Notes: a model not told the origin generated them from the letters alone. A stretch of DNA of 49,031 nucleotides from Phycisphaerae bacterium (GCA_022072085.1 JAJVII010000056.1:1-49031); one strand, 5' to 3'; positions 7,925 to 17,326 are shown, numbered from the stretch's first letter. Numbers and translations are program-made.

Positions 7925-9339
7925 AGATCAAGCTCCTCCAAGGCGACCTTCGGCTGGCGCACCTCCGCACCCGGATGCCCTTCCGCTACGGCATCGCGGT
8001 GATGACCGAGCTGCCGCACGCGTTCGTGCGCGTGACGGTCGACATCGCCGGCCGGCGGCAGACGGGCCTGTCGGCTGACCACCTGCCCCCGCGCTGGTTC
8101 ACCAAGGACCCGTCGCAGTCGCCGGCTGACGAGATCGCCGCAATGCGCCGGGTGATCGCCCGGGCGCTGGACGCCGCCGCCGGACGGGAGGCCGACAGCG
8201 TCTTCGACCTCTGGCGCGACTTGTACGCCGACCAGGACCGCTGGGCCTCGGCGGAGAACGTCCCGCCGCTGCTGGCCCACTTCGGCACGTCGCTGGTCGA
8301 ACGGGCACTGATCGACGCCGCTTGCCGGGCGGCCGGCCAGCCGTTCCACGCGATGGTCCGCAGCGGAGGGCTGGGCGTGCGGCTGGGCACGATCCGCGAC
8401 GAACTGGCCGGCGTCGCGCCTGCCGACCTGCTGCCGGCCAGGCCCCTTCCCTCGGTCGTCGCGCGGCACACGGTGGGCCTGGGCGACCCGCTGACCGACG
8501 CGGACATCCCCGCGGACCAAAGGCTGGACGACGGTCTGCCGCAGTCGCTGGCTGCGTGCATCGCGCGATACGGGCTGCGGCACTTCAAGATCAAGCTGGG
8601 CGGGCAGGCCGAGGCGGACCTCCAGCGGCTGGCCCGGACGCTGGAGGTGATCGCCGCCGGCGCGGGGCCGGACTTCGCCTTCAGCCTGGACGGCAACGAG
8701 CAGTTCCGCTCGGTCGAGCCGCTACGGGCCTTCTGGGACCTGGCGCGGGAGCAACCGGCGATCCACCGCCACCTCGGGCGGCTGCTGTTCGTCGAGCAAC
8801 CGATCGCCCGCGACCGGGCGCTAGCGTTCGAGACGGGCGAGGCGCTGCTGGGCTGGGCCGACCGCCCGCCGATCATCATCGACGAGTCGGACGCGACGCT
8901 GGACGCTCTGCCGCGGGCGCTGTCGCTGGGATACGCCGGGACCAGCCACAAGAACTGCAAGGGCGTGTTCAAGGGCCTGGTCAGCCGCTGCCACCTGCGG
9001 CTGCTGGAGCGCCAGGGCCGCCGCGTCGTCAGCAGCGGCGAGGATCTGTGCAACATCGGCCCGGTCGCGCTGCTCCAGGACCTCGCGGTGATGGCGGCGC
9101 TGGGCATCGAGAGCGTCGAGCGCAACGGGCATCACTACTTCGCCGGGCTGTCGATGTGGCCTGATCAGGTCGGCCGACAGGTGCTCGACGCCCACGGCGA
9201 TCTCTACGCCGCGACACCGGCGGGCTGGCCGGCTGCAATGATCCGCGGCGGGCGGATGGAACTGGGCACGGTCAACGCCGCGGCGCTGGGCTGCGGGTTC
9301 GAACTGGACGTCGAGGCCTTCACCGAGGACGCGACATGA
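7921..9339 (+). CDS. Enolase-superfamily enzyme (mandelate racemase-like)
   Basis: Protein of 472 residues, longer than the typical 380-400 because of an extended N-terminal cap and loops. Catalytic elements are present in the expected order: FKIK (Lys223/Lys225), SLDGNE (Asp257), LFVEQP (Glu292), IIIDESD (Asp321/Glu322) and GTSHKNCKG (Lys344 or Lys347). These are the acid-base lysines and three carboxylate magnesium ligands of the family. Such enzymes abstract an alpha proton from a carboxylate, usually as sugar-acid dehydratases, racemases or cycloisomerases. The SHKNCKG variant is common in planctomycete and acidobacterial members with unassigned function. Start is the ATG of an ATGA overlap with the upstream isomerase. 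Confidence 0.88.
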   Translation: MKIKLLQGDLRLAHLRTRMPFRYGIAVMTELPHAFVRVTVDIAGRRQTGLSADHLPPRWFTKDPSQSPADEIAAMRRVIARALDAAAGREADSVFDLWRDLYADQDRWASAENVPPLLAHFGTSLVERALIDAACRAAGQPFHAMVRSGGLGVRLGTIRDELAGVAPADLLPARPLPSVVARHTVGLGDPLTDADIPADQRLDDGLPQSLAACIARYGLRHFKIKLGGQAEADLQRLARTLEVIAAGAGPDFAFSLDGNEQFRSVEPLRAFWDLAREQPAIHRHLGRLLFVEQPIARDRALAFETGEALLGWADRPPIIIDESDATLDALPRALSLGYAGTSHKNCKGVFKGLVSRCHLRLLERQGRRVVSSGEDLCNIGPVALLQDLAVMAALGIESVERNGHHYFAGLSMWPDQVGRQVLDAHGDLYAATPAGWPAAMIRGGRMELGTVNAAALGCGFELDVEAFTEDAT

Positions 9340-10304
9340 CGCCGCGCGAGAAGTTCATCATGGCGCTGGACGGCCGGCAGCCGCCCGGCCGCGTGCCGCA
9401 CTTCGAGCTGGTCTTCTTCCTGACGATGGAGGCGTTCGGGCGGGTCTACCCCGGCCACCGCACCTTCAGCCAGTGGGACCAGATGAGCGCGACGGAGAAG
9501 GATCTGCACCGCCGCGACATCGCCGACCTGTTCGTCGCGACGGCCCGGCGGTTCGAGTGGTCGGCCATCTTCTTCCACGCCCCCGGCGGCTGGTCGCACG
9601 ACCCCGACGGCGAGGCCATGCGGACGCTGGAGCACATCCGCGGGCTGAGCGGCGACGAATACTTCCTGATGCAGCACGGCGACGCGACGTATTCCATCCC
9701 CAGCGGCGAGAAGATGATGGACTTCATCACCCAAATCGCCGACGACCGCCAGGGCGTGAAGGACCGCGCCGCCCGCCGCGTCGACGCCGCGCTGGCCCGG
9801 GCCGAGAAGTACCGCGCCCACGGCGTGCTGGACGGCTGGGCCCTGTGCGCGGACTACTGCTTCAACAACGGTCCGTTCCTCTCGCCGGCGATGTTCGACG
9901 AGTTCATCACGCCCTACCTGGCCCGTCTGACGGCGGGCTATCGCGAGCTGGGCTTCCGCGTCATCAAGCACACCGACGGCGACATCATGCCGATTCTCGA
10001 CTCGCTGGTAGAGACACGGCCGCACGCGCTGCACAGCCTGGACCCGCAGGGAAACGTGGACATCGCCGAGGTGAAGCGCCGCGTCGGCGGCAAGGTGGCC
10101 CTGTGCGGCAACGTGAGCTGCGCGATGCTGGACACCGGCAGCGACCAGGACGTGATCGAGTCCACGCGCTACGCCCTGCGCCACGGCATGCCCGGCGGGG
10201 GCTACATCTTCTGCACGTCCAACTGCGTCTACACGGGGATGAAGCTCAGCCGCTACGAGCTGATGCTCGACGTCTGGCGCAGGGAAGGCAACTACCCCCA
10301 GTGA
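9336..10304 (+). CDS. Uroporphyrinogen decarboxylase-like protein
   Basis: Protein of 322 residues in the URO-D/MtaA-like superfamily. It begins MTPREKFIMALDGRQPPGRVP, as most of these do, and ends with the family's GNVSCAMLDTG-SDQDVIES and PGGGYIFCTSN blocks. IKHTDGDIMPILDSLVE is the central conserved strand. It is very unlikely to be heme-pathway HemE: it lacks the HemE N-terminal Arg motif and sits in a sugar-catabolism-like operon, coupled by an ATGA overlap to the enolase-superfamily gene. Relatives include corrinoid-dependent methyltransferases and many uncharacterised planctomycete proteins encoded with sugar isomerases. It ends nine bases before the stop of the convergent LarA-like gene. 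Confidence 0.85.
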   Translation: MTPREKFIMALDGRQPPGRVPHFELVFFLTMEAFGRVYPGHRTFSQWDQMSATEKDLHRRDIADLFVATARRFEWSAIFFHAPGGWSHDPDGEAMRTLEHIRGLSGDEYFLMQHGDATYSIPSGEKMMDFITQIADDRQGVKDRAARRVDAALARAEKYRAHGVLDGWALCADYCFNNGPFLSPAMFDEFITPYLARLTAGYRELGFRVIKHTDGDIMPILDSLVETRPHALHSLDPQGNVDIAEVKRRVGGKVALCGNVSCAMLDTGSDQDVIESTRYALRHGMPGGGYIFCTSNCVYTGMKLSRYELMLDVWRREGNYPQ

Positions 10305-10313
10305 GGCCGGCGT

Positions 10314-11720
10314 TCACGCCCAGTCGATGACCTGCACCGGCTGACACGGCAGAACCAGGGCCCGTCCGCCGGGCATCCGCCGGGCCAGGTCGGCCGACAG
10401 ATCCTCCCAGTGACGATAGAGCCGCCCGCGGCGGAACCGCCGGGCGAAGAATTCGGCCGGGCAGCCCGGCGACCACGCGAGCATGTCGGCCTGGCCCGCG
10501 GCGCACATCGGCAGCGGGCGGACCGGCGGGCGATCGCGCCGCGGCACGCGGTCCGGGTCGAACCCCTTCGCGTTAAGCATCAGTTGCAGGAACCGGGCCG
10601 TCCGCCTGGGACCCAGCGGCAGGGACCGCGCCGCGGCGACCAGAATGCGCGGCGATCGCAGCCAGCGCGGCAGGTTCGACAGCAGGCGTCCCGCGGCCAA
10701 GCCGTCGGCTACACCGATGCCATGAAACCCGGTCCCGTCCGGGGCGCCGGCGATCTGGATCGCCAGGCGGCCCTTGAACTGAGGCACGTTCCACGGCACG
10801 TGGATCAGGTTGCCGCCGGTGACGTCCTCGGGATAGCGGTTGACGACGACCGCGTCGGCCGCCGCCAGCCGATCACGGGTGATGACGGTCCGCCCGATCG
10901 CCAGCGCCCGGAGGCAGCCCGCGCGATGGGCCTCCACCACGTCCCCCACCGACAGGCCGGCCAGTTCCCGCCGCGAGTTCACCTGAGCCGCCAGGATCGC
11001 GTCGATACCGACGCGGCGGGCGACGCGCTCGGCCCAGAGCCGCGCGTCGCGCGGTCCGGCGCTCCGGGTCTGGGCGGGTCTGCGGCGGTCGGCTGCCCCG
11101 TGCATCCAGGCGATGGTCCCCACGCCGGCCAGGCCGGGGACGACCATCTTGGCCCCGCCGCCGAAGCCCATCGGCGTGCCCGGCATCGTCGCGCCGACGA
11201 GGAAACGGGCGTCGGCTTCCAGCAAGTAGCGGTTTAGGCTGACCGGCACGCCGTCCATCCACCCGAAGAACCGCACGTCCGGGCCAAGGTAGTCGTGCTG
11301 GATCACGCGGACGCGCGACGCGGTCGGTCGGCCGATCTTCAGTTCGATCTCCGCGTCGGTCAGCGGCCGGTGCGTGCCCATCCCGACGAGGATCAGCACG
11401 CGGTCGGCCGTCATGCCCCCGGCTTCCATCTCGCGCAGCAACGGCGGCAGCAGCCGGTGGGCCGGCGTCGGGCGGGCCAGGTCGTCCACCGCGATGACCG
11501 CACTGCGCCGCCCGCGGACCAGTTCGCGGATCGGCGGCGTGCCGATCGGACAGGCCAGCGCGGCGTCGATGGCCTCGTCGGACATCTCCGGGGCATCAGC
11601 CGGCGCCGCGACGTCCAGCGTCCAGCCCGGCGGGAACGGCAGCGCGATCTCGCGGTCGCCGTACCAGGCGTCGGTGCGGAGATGCAGCGTCGGCGACGGG
11701 ATAGGCGAAGCGGTAATCAT
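10314..11720 (-). CDS. LarA-like (DUF2088) protein, nickel-pincer racemase family
   Basis: Protein of 468 residues, a little longer than LarA (about 425). The DUF2088 N-terminal signature is present: AVDDLARPTP (77-86) and GMGTHRPLTD (113-122). The cofactor region GFGGGAKMVVPGLAG carries Lys191, which aligns with the lysine that holds the nickel-pincer nucleotide, and His207 is exactly 16 residues later, like the nickel-ligand histidine. His117 matches one catalytic histidine. The second catalytic histidine, expected ten residues before the lysine, is Gly181. It may racemise or epimerise another 2-hydroxy acid or catalyse a different step. Convergent with the URO-D-like gene; a shared sugar-acid pathway is inference. 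A TACAAT box lies upstream on the minus strand. Confidence 0.85.
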   Translation of the reverse strand: MITASPIPSPTLHLRTDAWYGDREIALPFPPGWTLDVAAPADAPEMSDEAIDAALACPIGTPPIRELVRGRRSAVIAVDDLARPTPAHRLLPPLLREMEAGGMTADRVLILVGMGTHRPLTDAEIELKIGRPTASRVRVIQHDYLGPDVRFFGWMDGVPVSLNRYLLEADARFLVGATMPGTPMGFGGGAKMVVPGLAGVGTIAWMHGAADRRRPAQTRSAGPRDARLWAERVARRVGIDAILAAQVNSRRELAGLSVGDVVEAHRAGCLRALAIGRTVITRDRLAAADAVVVNRYPEDVTGGNLIHVPWNVPQFKGRLAIQIAGAPDGTGFHGIGVADGLAAGRLLSNLPRWLRSPRILVAAARSLPLGPRRTARFLQLMLNAKGFDPDRVPRRDRPPVRPLPMCAAGQADMLAWSPGCPAEFFARRFRRGRLYRHWEDLSADLARRMPGGRALVLPCQPVQVIDWA

Positions 11721-11779
11721 GGCGACTCACAAACGGTTGCGGTGATTGTAGGAGTCCCGGCGGGCGTTAGCCATCCCCG

Positions 11780-12307
11780 TCAATCAAGCGGTATCGCGTA
11801 GCGGCGGTGAAGCGGCGAGCCGCCGGCGACCGGCATCGCCAGTTCCTCCAGCGCCGACACATGGCCGCGATGCAGGTCGATCTGCGTGTAGACCTTCACC
11901 GCGTAGCCACGGCCCAGGGCGCCGTGGCCGAAGATCCGCTCACGGACCCCCGCGGGCGAAAAGTGGAACACGCGGATCACGTCCTCGGTGGACTTGTAGC
12001 GGTCGTGCATGACGATCAGGTCCGGGCGACTGGAAAGCGAGTAGAACTCCGCCTCGCGCTGGACCGTGACCGGTCGGCCGACCCCGGCCGCTGACATCAT
12101 CACCTCCAGCGTGCCGTCCTCGGCCTGCCGGGCCGAGATGCTCGGACCGGCCGAGAACCGGCGGTCGCCGGCCAGGGCGTCGGCGGCAGCAACCCGCTCC
12201 AGCCGCGGCGGCGAAGCCGGCGGCGGATCCTGGAAGGCCTCGCCGATATAGCAGCCGGCCAGCAGCGGCCCGGCCGCCAGCAGCATCATGCCCAGCCGCG
12301 TCTTCAT
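11780..12307 (-). CDS. Putative lipoprotein
   Basis: Protein of 175 residues starting MKTRLGMMLLAAGPLLAGC, a lipoprotein signal with lipobox LAGC, so the mature chain should be lipid-anchored. The remainder has no recognised domain; it looks strand-rich (TLEVMMSAAG, EAEFYSLSSRPDLIVMHD, AVKVYTQIDL) and ends on HRRYAIPLD. An in-frame GTG two codons upstream is equally possible, and no Shine-Dalgarno sequence decides. It is divergent from the ABC-F gene, with 113 bp between the two starts. Confidence 0.65.
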   Translation of the reverse strand: MKTRLGMMLLAAGPLLAGCYIGEAFQDPPPASPPRLERVAAADALAGDRRFSAGPSISARQAEDGTLEVMMSAAGVGRPVTVQREAEFYSLSSRPDLIVMHDRYKSTEDVIRVFHFSPAGVRERIFGHGALGRGYAVKVYTQIDLHRGHVSALEELAMPVAGGSPLHRRYAIPLD

Positions 12308-12339
12308 GGCCACCGGATGCTAGCGGCCACCCGCAATGT

Positions 12340-12369
12340 TTGCAACCGGACCGGCGACTCTGGTATTCT
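12340..12369 (+). promoter_or_regulatory. Possible promoter for the ABC-F gene
   Basis: TTGCAA (12340-12345), 18-bp spacer, TATTCT (12364-12369); four of six consensus bases in each box. It lies about 50 bases before the chosen ATG. Confidence 0.3.
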
Positions 12370-12420
12370 GTGCCGCTCGGTGCGGATGTCGCCTTCGCCT
12401 CGGTCCGGCAGGATGACCCG

Positions 12421-14352
12421 ATGTCGCTGATCCAGCTCAAGGAGATTCACGTCAGCTTCGGCCCGCAGGTCGTGCTCGAAGGCGTCGACCTCGTCGTCCA
12501 CCCCGGCGACCGCATGGGCATCGTCGGTCCCAACGGCGCAGGCAAGAGCAGCCTGCTGAGCGTCATCCTCGGACGCGTGCGGCCGCAGATCGGACAGGTC
12601 GTCACGGCGCGGCATCTCACGCTCGGCCACCTGCCGCAGGAGGTCGCCGTCCGCGAGTCGGTCACGCTGCACGACTACCTGCGGTCGGCGTTCGCGTCGA
12701 CCGAGCGGTTGGCCCAGGCGATCGACGACGTGGGCGAGCAGTTGGCCGACGCCGAGCCCGACGAGCGCCCGGCGCTGATGAAGCGGCTGGCCCGGCTTCA
12801 GACGGAACTCGACGCCGCGGGGGGCTATCACTACGAGTCGCGGATCGGCCAGGTCAGCGCGGGCCTGGGGCTGGAGGCCATCGAGCCGGACCGCCCGCTC
12901 TCGCAGATGAGCGGCGGGCAGGTGACCCGGGCCGCCCTGGCCCGTCTGCTGCTGACCGAACCCGACCTGCTGCTTCTGGACGAGCCGACCAACCACCTGG
13001 ACCTGGCGGCGGTCGAGTGGCTGGAAGGTTTCCTGCGCGACTACGCCGGCACGATGATCGTCGTCAGCCACGACCGCTACCTGCTCGGCCAGGTGGTCAA
13101 CAAGGTGCTGCACGTGCAGGACCGCGGCCTGCGGCTGTACGCGATGGGGTTCGCCGAATACGTCCAGACCCGCAAGGTCCACCGGCTCCAGCAGCAGCGC
13201 GATTACGACAAGCAGCAGGAGTTCATCGCCAAGGAGCGGGAGTTCATCAACCGCTTCCGCAGCGGGCAGCGCGCCAAGGAGGCCCGCGGCCGCGAGACGC
13301 GCCTCGAACGGCGGATCAAGAGCGGCGAGTTGACCGTCGAGCGACCCGACGCCGACCGCGAGTTCGCGTTCGACTTCCACGTCGACCAGCCCGGCGGCGA
13401 CATGATCGTCCGCTGCTCCGAGCTGAGCAAGGCCTACGGACCCAACGTGCTGTTCGACCGCTTCGAGTGGGAAGTGACCCGCGGGCAGAAGGTCGCCCTG
13501 ATGGGCCCCAACGGCGTGGGCAAGACCACACTGATCCAGATGCTGATGAATCGCGTCCAGCCCGACTCGGGCAAGGCCCGGCTGTTCGAGAACCTTGATG
13601 TCGCCTATTTCGACCAGCACCAGGCGGAACTGGCGGGCGACCACAGCGTGCTGGAGCACATGAAGTCGGCGGCCGCGCTGAACGCTCAGCAGGTGAGGAA
13701 CATGCTCGCTGCTTTCGGATTCCGCGGCGACGCGGTGGACAAGCCCGTCTCGGTCCTCAGCGGCGGCGAGAAGAACCGCCTGACCCTCCTGGCCATGGTC
13801 CTGGGCAACCACCAGGTGCTGGTCATGGACGAGCCGACCAACCACCTGGACATCTCCGCGCGCGAGGCGCTGGAGGAGGCCCTGTCGGCCTACCCCGGCA
13901 CGCTCATCATGGCCAGCCACGACCGTTACTTCCTCGACCGCGTCGCCGACCACCTGCTGATCCTCGGGCCCGGCGGACGGCACGAATACATCGAGGGCGG
14001 ATACAGCCAGTGGCAGCGGATCCTCGCCGAGCGGGAAGCCAGGAAGCGGCAGGTCGAGGCCGACGCCAAACGGTCAGCCGCCCGCGCACGCAAGGCCCAG
14101 CCCGACGCCGCCCGCCCGCAGGCCGGCGCCGACTGGCCCGAAGAGCTGCGCCCGCTGGCCAAGCTCTCGCTGTCGCGTCTGGAAGAGAAGATCATGGAAC
14201 TGGAATTCGCCCTGGAGGAGTTGCACAACCAGTTCAACGACCCGGCGATCTACGCCGACCCGGCCCGGCTGGCCGAGGTCGGCCGACGCATCCCCGAACG
14301 CCAGGCCGAGCTGAAGCGATACAACGCCGCCTGGGAGTTGAAGGTGGGATAA
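12421..14352 (+). CDS. ABC-F family ATPase, Uup-like
   Basis: Soluble twin-ATPase of 643 residues with no membrane segments, so it acts on ribosomes or DNA rather than as a transporter. Domain 1 has Walker A GPNGAGKS (36-43), signature MSGGQ and Walker B LLLLDEPTNHLD. The linker (FINRFRSGQRAKEARGRE) is charged and helical as in ABC-F proteins. Domain 2 has GPNGVGKTT, LSGGEKNR and VMDEPTNHLD. The C-terminal 70 residues (SRLEEKIMELEFALEELHNQF) form the coiled-coil domain typical of Uup. The ATG at 12421 has AGGA eight bases upstream; a longer frame adds 27 residues before the conserved SLIQLKEIHVSFG start and is unlikely. Role is probably translation or ribosome quality control. Confidence 0.9.
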   Translation: MSLIQLKEIHVSFGPQVVLEGVDLVVHPGDRMGIVGPNGAGKSSLLSVILGRVRPQIGQVVTARHLTLGHLPQEVAVRESVTLHDYLRSAFASTERLAQAIDDVGEQLADAEPDERPALMKRLARLQTELDAAGGYHYESRIGQVSAGLGLEAIEPDRPLSQMSGGQVTRAALARLLLTEPDLLLLDEPTNHLDLAAVEWLEGFLRDYAGTMIVVSHDRYLLGQVVNKVLHVQDRGLRLYAMGFAEYVQTRKVHRLQQQRDYDKQQEFIAKEREFINRFRSGQRAKEARGRETRLERRIKSGELTVERPDADREFAFDFHVDQPGGDMIVRCSELSKAYGPNVLFDRFEWEVTRGQKVALMGPNGVGKTTLIQMLMNRVQPDSGKARLFENLDVAYFDQHQAELAGDHSVLEHMKSAAALNAQQVRNMLAAFGFRGDAVDKPVSVLSGGEKNRLTLLAMVLGNHQVLVMDEPTNHLDISAREALEEALSAYPGTLIMASHDRYFLDRVADHLLILGPGGRHEYIEGGYSQWQRILAEREARKRQVEADAKRSAARARKAQPDAARPQAGADWPEELRPLAKLSLSRLEEKIMELEFALEELHNQFNDPAIYADPARLAEVGRRIPERQAELKRYNAAWELKVG

Positions 14353-14446
14353 CCCGCCGCGGGCCGATTCGGTTACACTGTCTCAAGGTGAGCGGGCCGA
14401 GCGCCGGCCCGGTGGGGCATCGGGGACACACTGCAAGGGGAACCAC

Positions 14447-15187
14447 ATGCGAAAGTTCCATCTGACAATCGGGCTGCTGGGGTTGCTCGGGCTGCTGGGC
14501 GGGTGCTACTCCGGCAGCAGGGGGTTTCGCAGCGACGCGCGGGCGTCGCGGCTGATGGCGATGGCCGCCGAGGAGGCCGGCCAGGTCGATCGGCCCCGCG
14601 ACCGCCTCTCGCGACAGCTCAACATCGCCAACATGCAGAACGAGCAGGGCTACTCCGCCGGGGCCCGCAGGACGCTGGCCGAGGCCGCCGCCACGCTCGG
14701 CAAGGACTGGGACTCGCTGGACGTGCAGACGCGGCTGGCCGGCTGGGTGAGCATCTCCGAACTGTCGCGCGACAGTTACGACAACGCATCGGCGGCCGCC
14801 GCCTGCGAACAGGCCGTCGCCGTGCTGCGGGGCATCCAGCCCGAGGCCGACCGCTGCCAGTACGTCCGCGGCGTGGCCGGGGAACTCCGCAACCTCTACG
14901 GCAAGGCCCGCTCGGCCGGCCTGCTCCGCGAGAGCGGCACGTGGGCCGCGAAGATCGAGGCCCCGTCGCAGCGGCGGGCGATCTACACGGGCCTGGCGTC
15001 CGACCTGTTCCTCTGCGACGACTACGACGGCGGGCGCGACATGATCCGGCGCGACAGCGACCCGGCGTGGCGGTCGGACACGCTCGCGGAACTGGCCCGC
15101 CAGGCGACGCCGGCCGACCAGTGGAGCAAGAGCCTTCAGTTCAAGAGCAATTTCTACCAGTCGATCGGCAGCCACAACCCGTCGTAG
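14447..15187 (+). CDS. Putative lipoprotein with helical repeats
   Basis: Protein of 246 residues. MRKFHLTIGLLGLLGLLGGC is a lipoprotein signal with lipobox LGGC. The mature part is mostly helical and resembles tetratricopeptide-like units (RLSRQLNIANMQNEQGYSA, AAACEQAVAVLRGIQPEADR, RAIYTGLASDLFLCDDYDGG), though I cannot assign standard TPR positions. AAGGGG lies six to seven bases before the ATG. It follows the ABC-F gene by 94 bp and precedes the zinc-ribbon membrane protein by 64 bp. Function is unknown. Confidence 0.72.
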   Translation: MRKFHLTIGLLGLLGLLGGCYSGSRGFRSDARASRLMAMAAEEAGQVDRPRDRLSRQLNIANMQNEQGYSAGARRTLAEAAATLGKDWDSLDVQTRLAGWVSISELSRDSYDNASAAAACEQAVAVLRGIQPEADRCQYVRGVAGELRNLYGKARSAGLLRESGTWAAKIEAPSQRRAIYTGLASDLFLCDDYDGGRDMIRRDSDPAWRSDTLAELARQATPADQWSKSLQFKSNFYQSIGSHNPS

Positions 15188-15251
15188 CAGCTGACGAAGA
15201 TTTGCCCGGCTCCGTGTTCCGCGCAGCGGCGGACGATGATAGGATACCGGC

Positions 15252-17027
15252 ATGAAAGTCACCTGCGGTTCGTGCCAGAAGATGCTGACGGTCGAGGCCT
15301 GGCTGGCTGACAACGTCGCCCGCTGCCCCAAGTGCAACGAGATCATCCAGGTCCCGCCGGCCGGTTCGCCCGACGGGGCCAAGGCCGTCGTGCTGACGAC
15401 CGAAGCGGCCACCGAACTGCTCCGCCGAAAGGCCCGCCAGGAGAAGGAGCTGGCCTCCCGCACCGGCAAGAGCCTCCTGGACCTCGACGGGCTGGACGAC
15501 GCTGCGGCCTCGACGTCACCGAGCGGCCCGGCTGTCGCGCACCCCAGCACCGGACCCAAGACCGAGCCGCTGCCGGCGGCGCTGCGGCGGGCCGCGGGGG
15601 CCATCCAGCCGACCGTTCACGAGGAACCCGAGAAGAGCAAGACCCGCCCGCTGCCGGCCATGCCGCCGGTCCCCGAGCACACCGCCCCGCACGCCGACCT
15701 GACGCCCGCCCAGCGGCCGCAGCCGGCAGCCGTCGCCGCGGCCCCGCTCGAGCCGGCCGACGAGGAGCCCCGTCGGCAGATGTTCGGACCGCTCGTGCCG
15801 GTCGCCTTCATCGCCGGGCTGGTGATCGGGGCGCTGTGCGGCTGGCTGATCGCGCGGACCGGTACGCACGCCCCACCGGCGTCGGATCAGACGCATAATT
15901 CGTCCGACGGCGTCGAGACGGCCACCGGCCCCGAGCCGCCGCCGCTGGTTACGAACCCTGTCCAGCCGACTCCGCCGGGCAACACCAACACGCAACCGCC
16001 TACAAACAACACGACCGGCAACGGTGGCAACCCGACGCCGCCGAACAACACGGGCCGCCCGCCCGAGAACACGACGCAGACGCCTCCACCGCCGGTCAAC
16101 CCGCCGACGCCGGCCCAGGTCGATCGCACCGCGTGGTGGGACAAGCAGCCGGCCAACCCGCCGGTGAAGTTCGAGGGCCAGCCGCTCTACGCCCGGCGCG
16201 TCGCGGCCGTCCGGTCGCCGGACTATCCGCCGAACTTCTTCTTCTTCCCCGCCCCGCCGGGCATGACCTACATCGAGGTCCGCGTGCGGCTGGAGTTCGA
16301 CGGCGCGCAGCCGGTCAGCCTCAAACTCGGCGGGCCCAAGGCCGACTGCTGGCTGGTGACCGGCAAGGGCGAGGTCATCGACCCGCTCGGCCGGCCGTAT
16401 GACGACGCGGCCGGCTCGCGCAAGAACCCGCCCTACGACGCCGACGCCACGCTGCCACTGGACAAGTCCCAGCCGGTAGCTGAGGCGGTTGTGCTCTTCC
16501 TGGCGCCCGACAGCCTGAGCAAGGCCCAGTTCCACATCACCAGCGGGTGCTTCAACGACCTGCCGCGGTCGGCGGTCCAGGACCGCGACCCGACCGGCGG
16601 CCGGGCCGTCGAGGGCCAATGGACCGCCGTTGTGGGGCAGAACCTGCTGGGGAACTACCCGGCCGACCAGCCGGTGATGGCCAAGCTCGCCGCCGCGGGC
16701 CTGCCCCACGACCTGAACGTCCAGAAGCAGCCCGACGGTTCGCTGAAGCTCTCGGTGGATAAGGCCGGCGTCTCGGGCACGCTCGCCGACAAGGGCAACG
16801 GGTATCTCCAGGCCGACCTGGCCGACGGCGCCGGCGGCACGTCCAAAGCCACCGTGCGGCTGTTCGACCAGGGGCGGCTGCTGACGGTCTACCTCAGCGA
16901 CCAGCCCTACATGCAGTTGACCTACCGCCGTGCCGAGCAGGCCACCCCGTGGGACACGCCGGCCACCCCTCCCGGCCCGCCGCCCACCCCCGCGCCGGCC
17001 TCCGGCCCGAGCGGCGAAGGCGGCTGA
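15252..17027 (+). CDS. Zinc-ribbon, single-pass membrane protein with Pro/Thr-rich stalk
   Basis: Protein of 591 residues. The N-terminus is a short zinc ribbon, Cys5-x2-Cys8 and Cys25-x2-Cys28 (CGSC and CPKC), of the kind common in planctomycete membrane and kinase-associated proteins. A charged, Ala/Pro-rich linker follows, then one membrane helix (about residues 180-200). After it comes a long Thr/Pro/Asn-rich stalk (about 215-290) and a C-terminal, strand-rich domain of about 290 residues that I do not recognise. The topology implies the zinc ribbon is cytoplasmic and the C-terminal domain extracytoplasmic. A perfect small palindrome, GTTGCC-ag-GGCAAC (17034-17047), follows the stop; with a two-base centre it is not a terminator. 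Confidence 0.75.
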   Translation: MKVTCGSCQKMLTVEAWLADNVARCPKCNEIIQVPPAGSPDGAKAVVLTTEAATELLRRKARQEKELASRTGKSLLDLDGLDDAAASTSPSGPAVAHPSTGPKTEPLPAALRRAAGAIQPTVHEEPEKSKTRPLPAMPPVPEHTAPHADLTPAQRPQPAAVAAAPLEPADEEPRRQMFGPLVPVAFIAGLVIGALCGWLIARTGTHAPPASDQTHNSSDGVETATGPEPPPLVTNPVQPTPPGNTNTQPPTNNTTGNGGNPTPPNNTGRPPENTTQTPPPPVNPPTPAQVDRTAWWDKQPANPPVKFEGQPLYARRVAAVRSPDYPPNFFFFPAPPGMTYIEVRVRLEFDGAQPVSLKLGGPKADCWLVTGKGEVIDPLGRPYDDAAGSRKNPPYDADATLPLDKSQPVAEAVVLFLAPDSLSKAQFHITSGCFNDLPRSAVQDRDPTGGRAVEGQWTAVVGQNLLGNYPADQPVMAKLAAAGLPHDLNVQKQPDGSLKLSVDKAGVSGTLADKGNGYLQADLADGAGGTSKATVRLFDQGRLLTVYLSDQPYMQLTYRRAEQATPWDTPATPPGPPPTPAPASGPSGEGG

Positions 17028-17113
17028 GTCGGCGTTGCCAGGGCAACTCCCGGGTGCGAGGCACGGACGACACGCCTGCATTTGCCTGTATTCGGCTGTG
17101 CCAGCCTGCATCT

Positions 17114-17142
17114 TAAACAGTTGGGCAACAACGTGTTATAAA
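17114..17142 (+). promoter_or_regulatory. Possible distal promoter for the glycosyltransferase
   Basis: TAAACA (17114-17119), 17-bp spacer, TATAAA (17137-17142). It lies in the 563-bp gap between the zinc-ribbon gene and the glycosyltransferase, about 440 bases before the start codon, so any transcript would have a very long leader. Confidence 0.3.
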
Positions 17143-17326
17143 ACAGCCCGGCCAGTGCCCTCAGACGCATCCGGACGGATCGCCTCGACTCCGGGTCGAC
17201 CAAATCGGCCGCGTCGATCTGGCCAAAGCAGAACCCCCTTAGAACGCATTCCGTGATTCGGGCAGGCGGCGGCGGGACCGGCGACCGTGAAGCTGGGCAG
17301 ATTGCAAACATCGGGTCAGGGGCCGC

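Noticed and set aside
12304-13983. 559-codon minus-strand frame
   Set aside because: Exact antisense of the ABC-F ATPase, whose Walker motifs fix the real frame.
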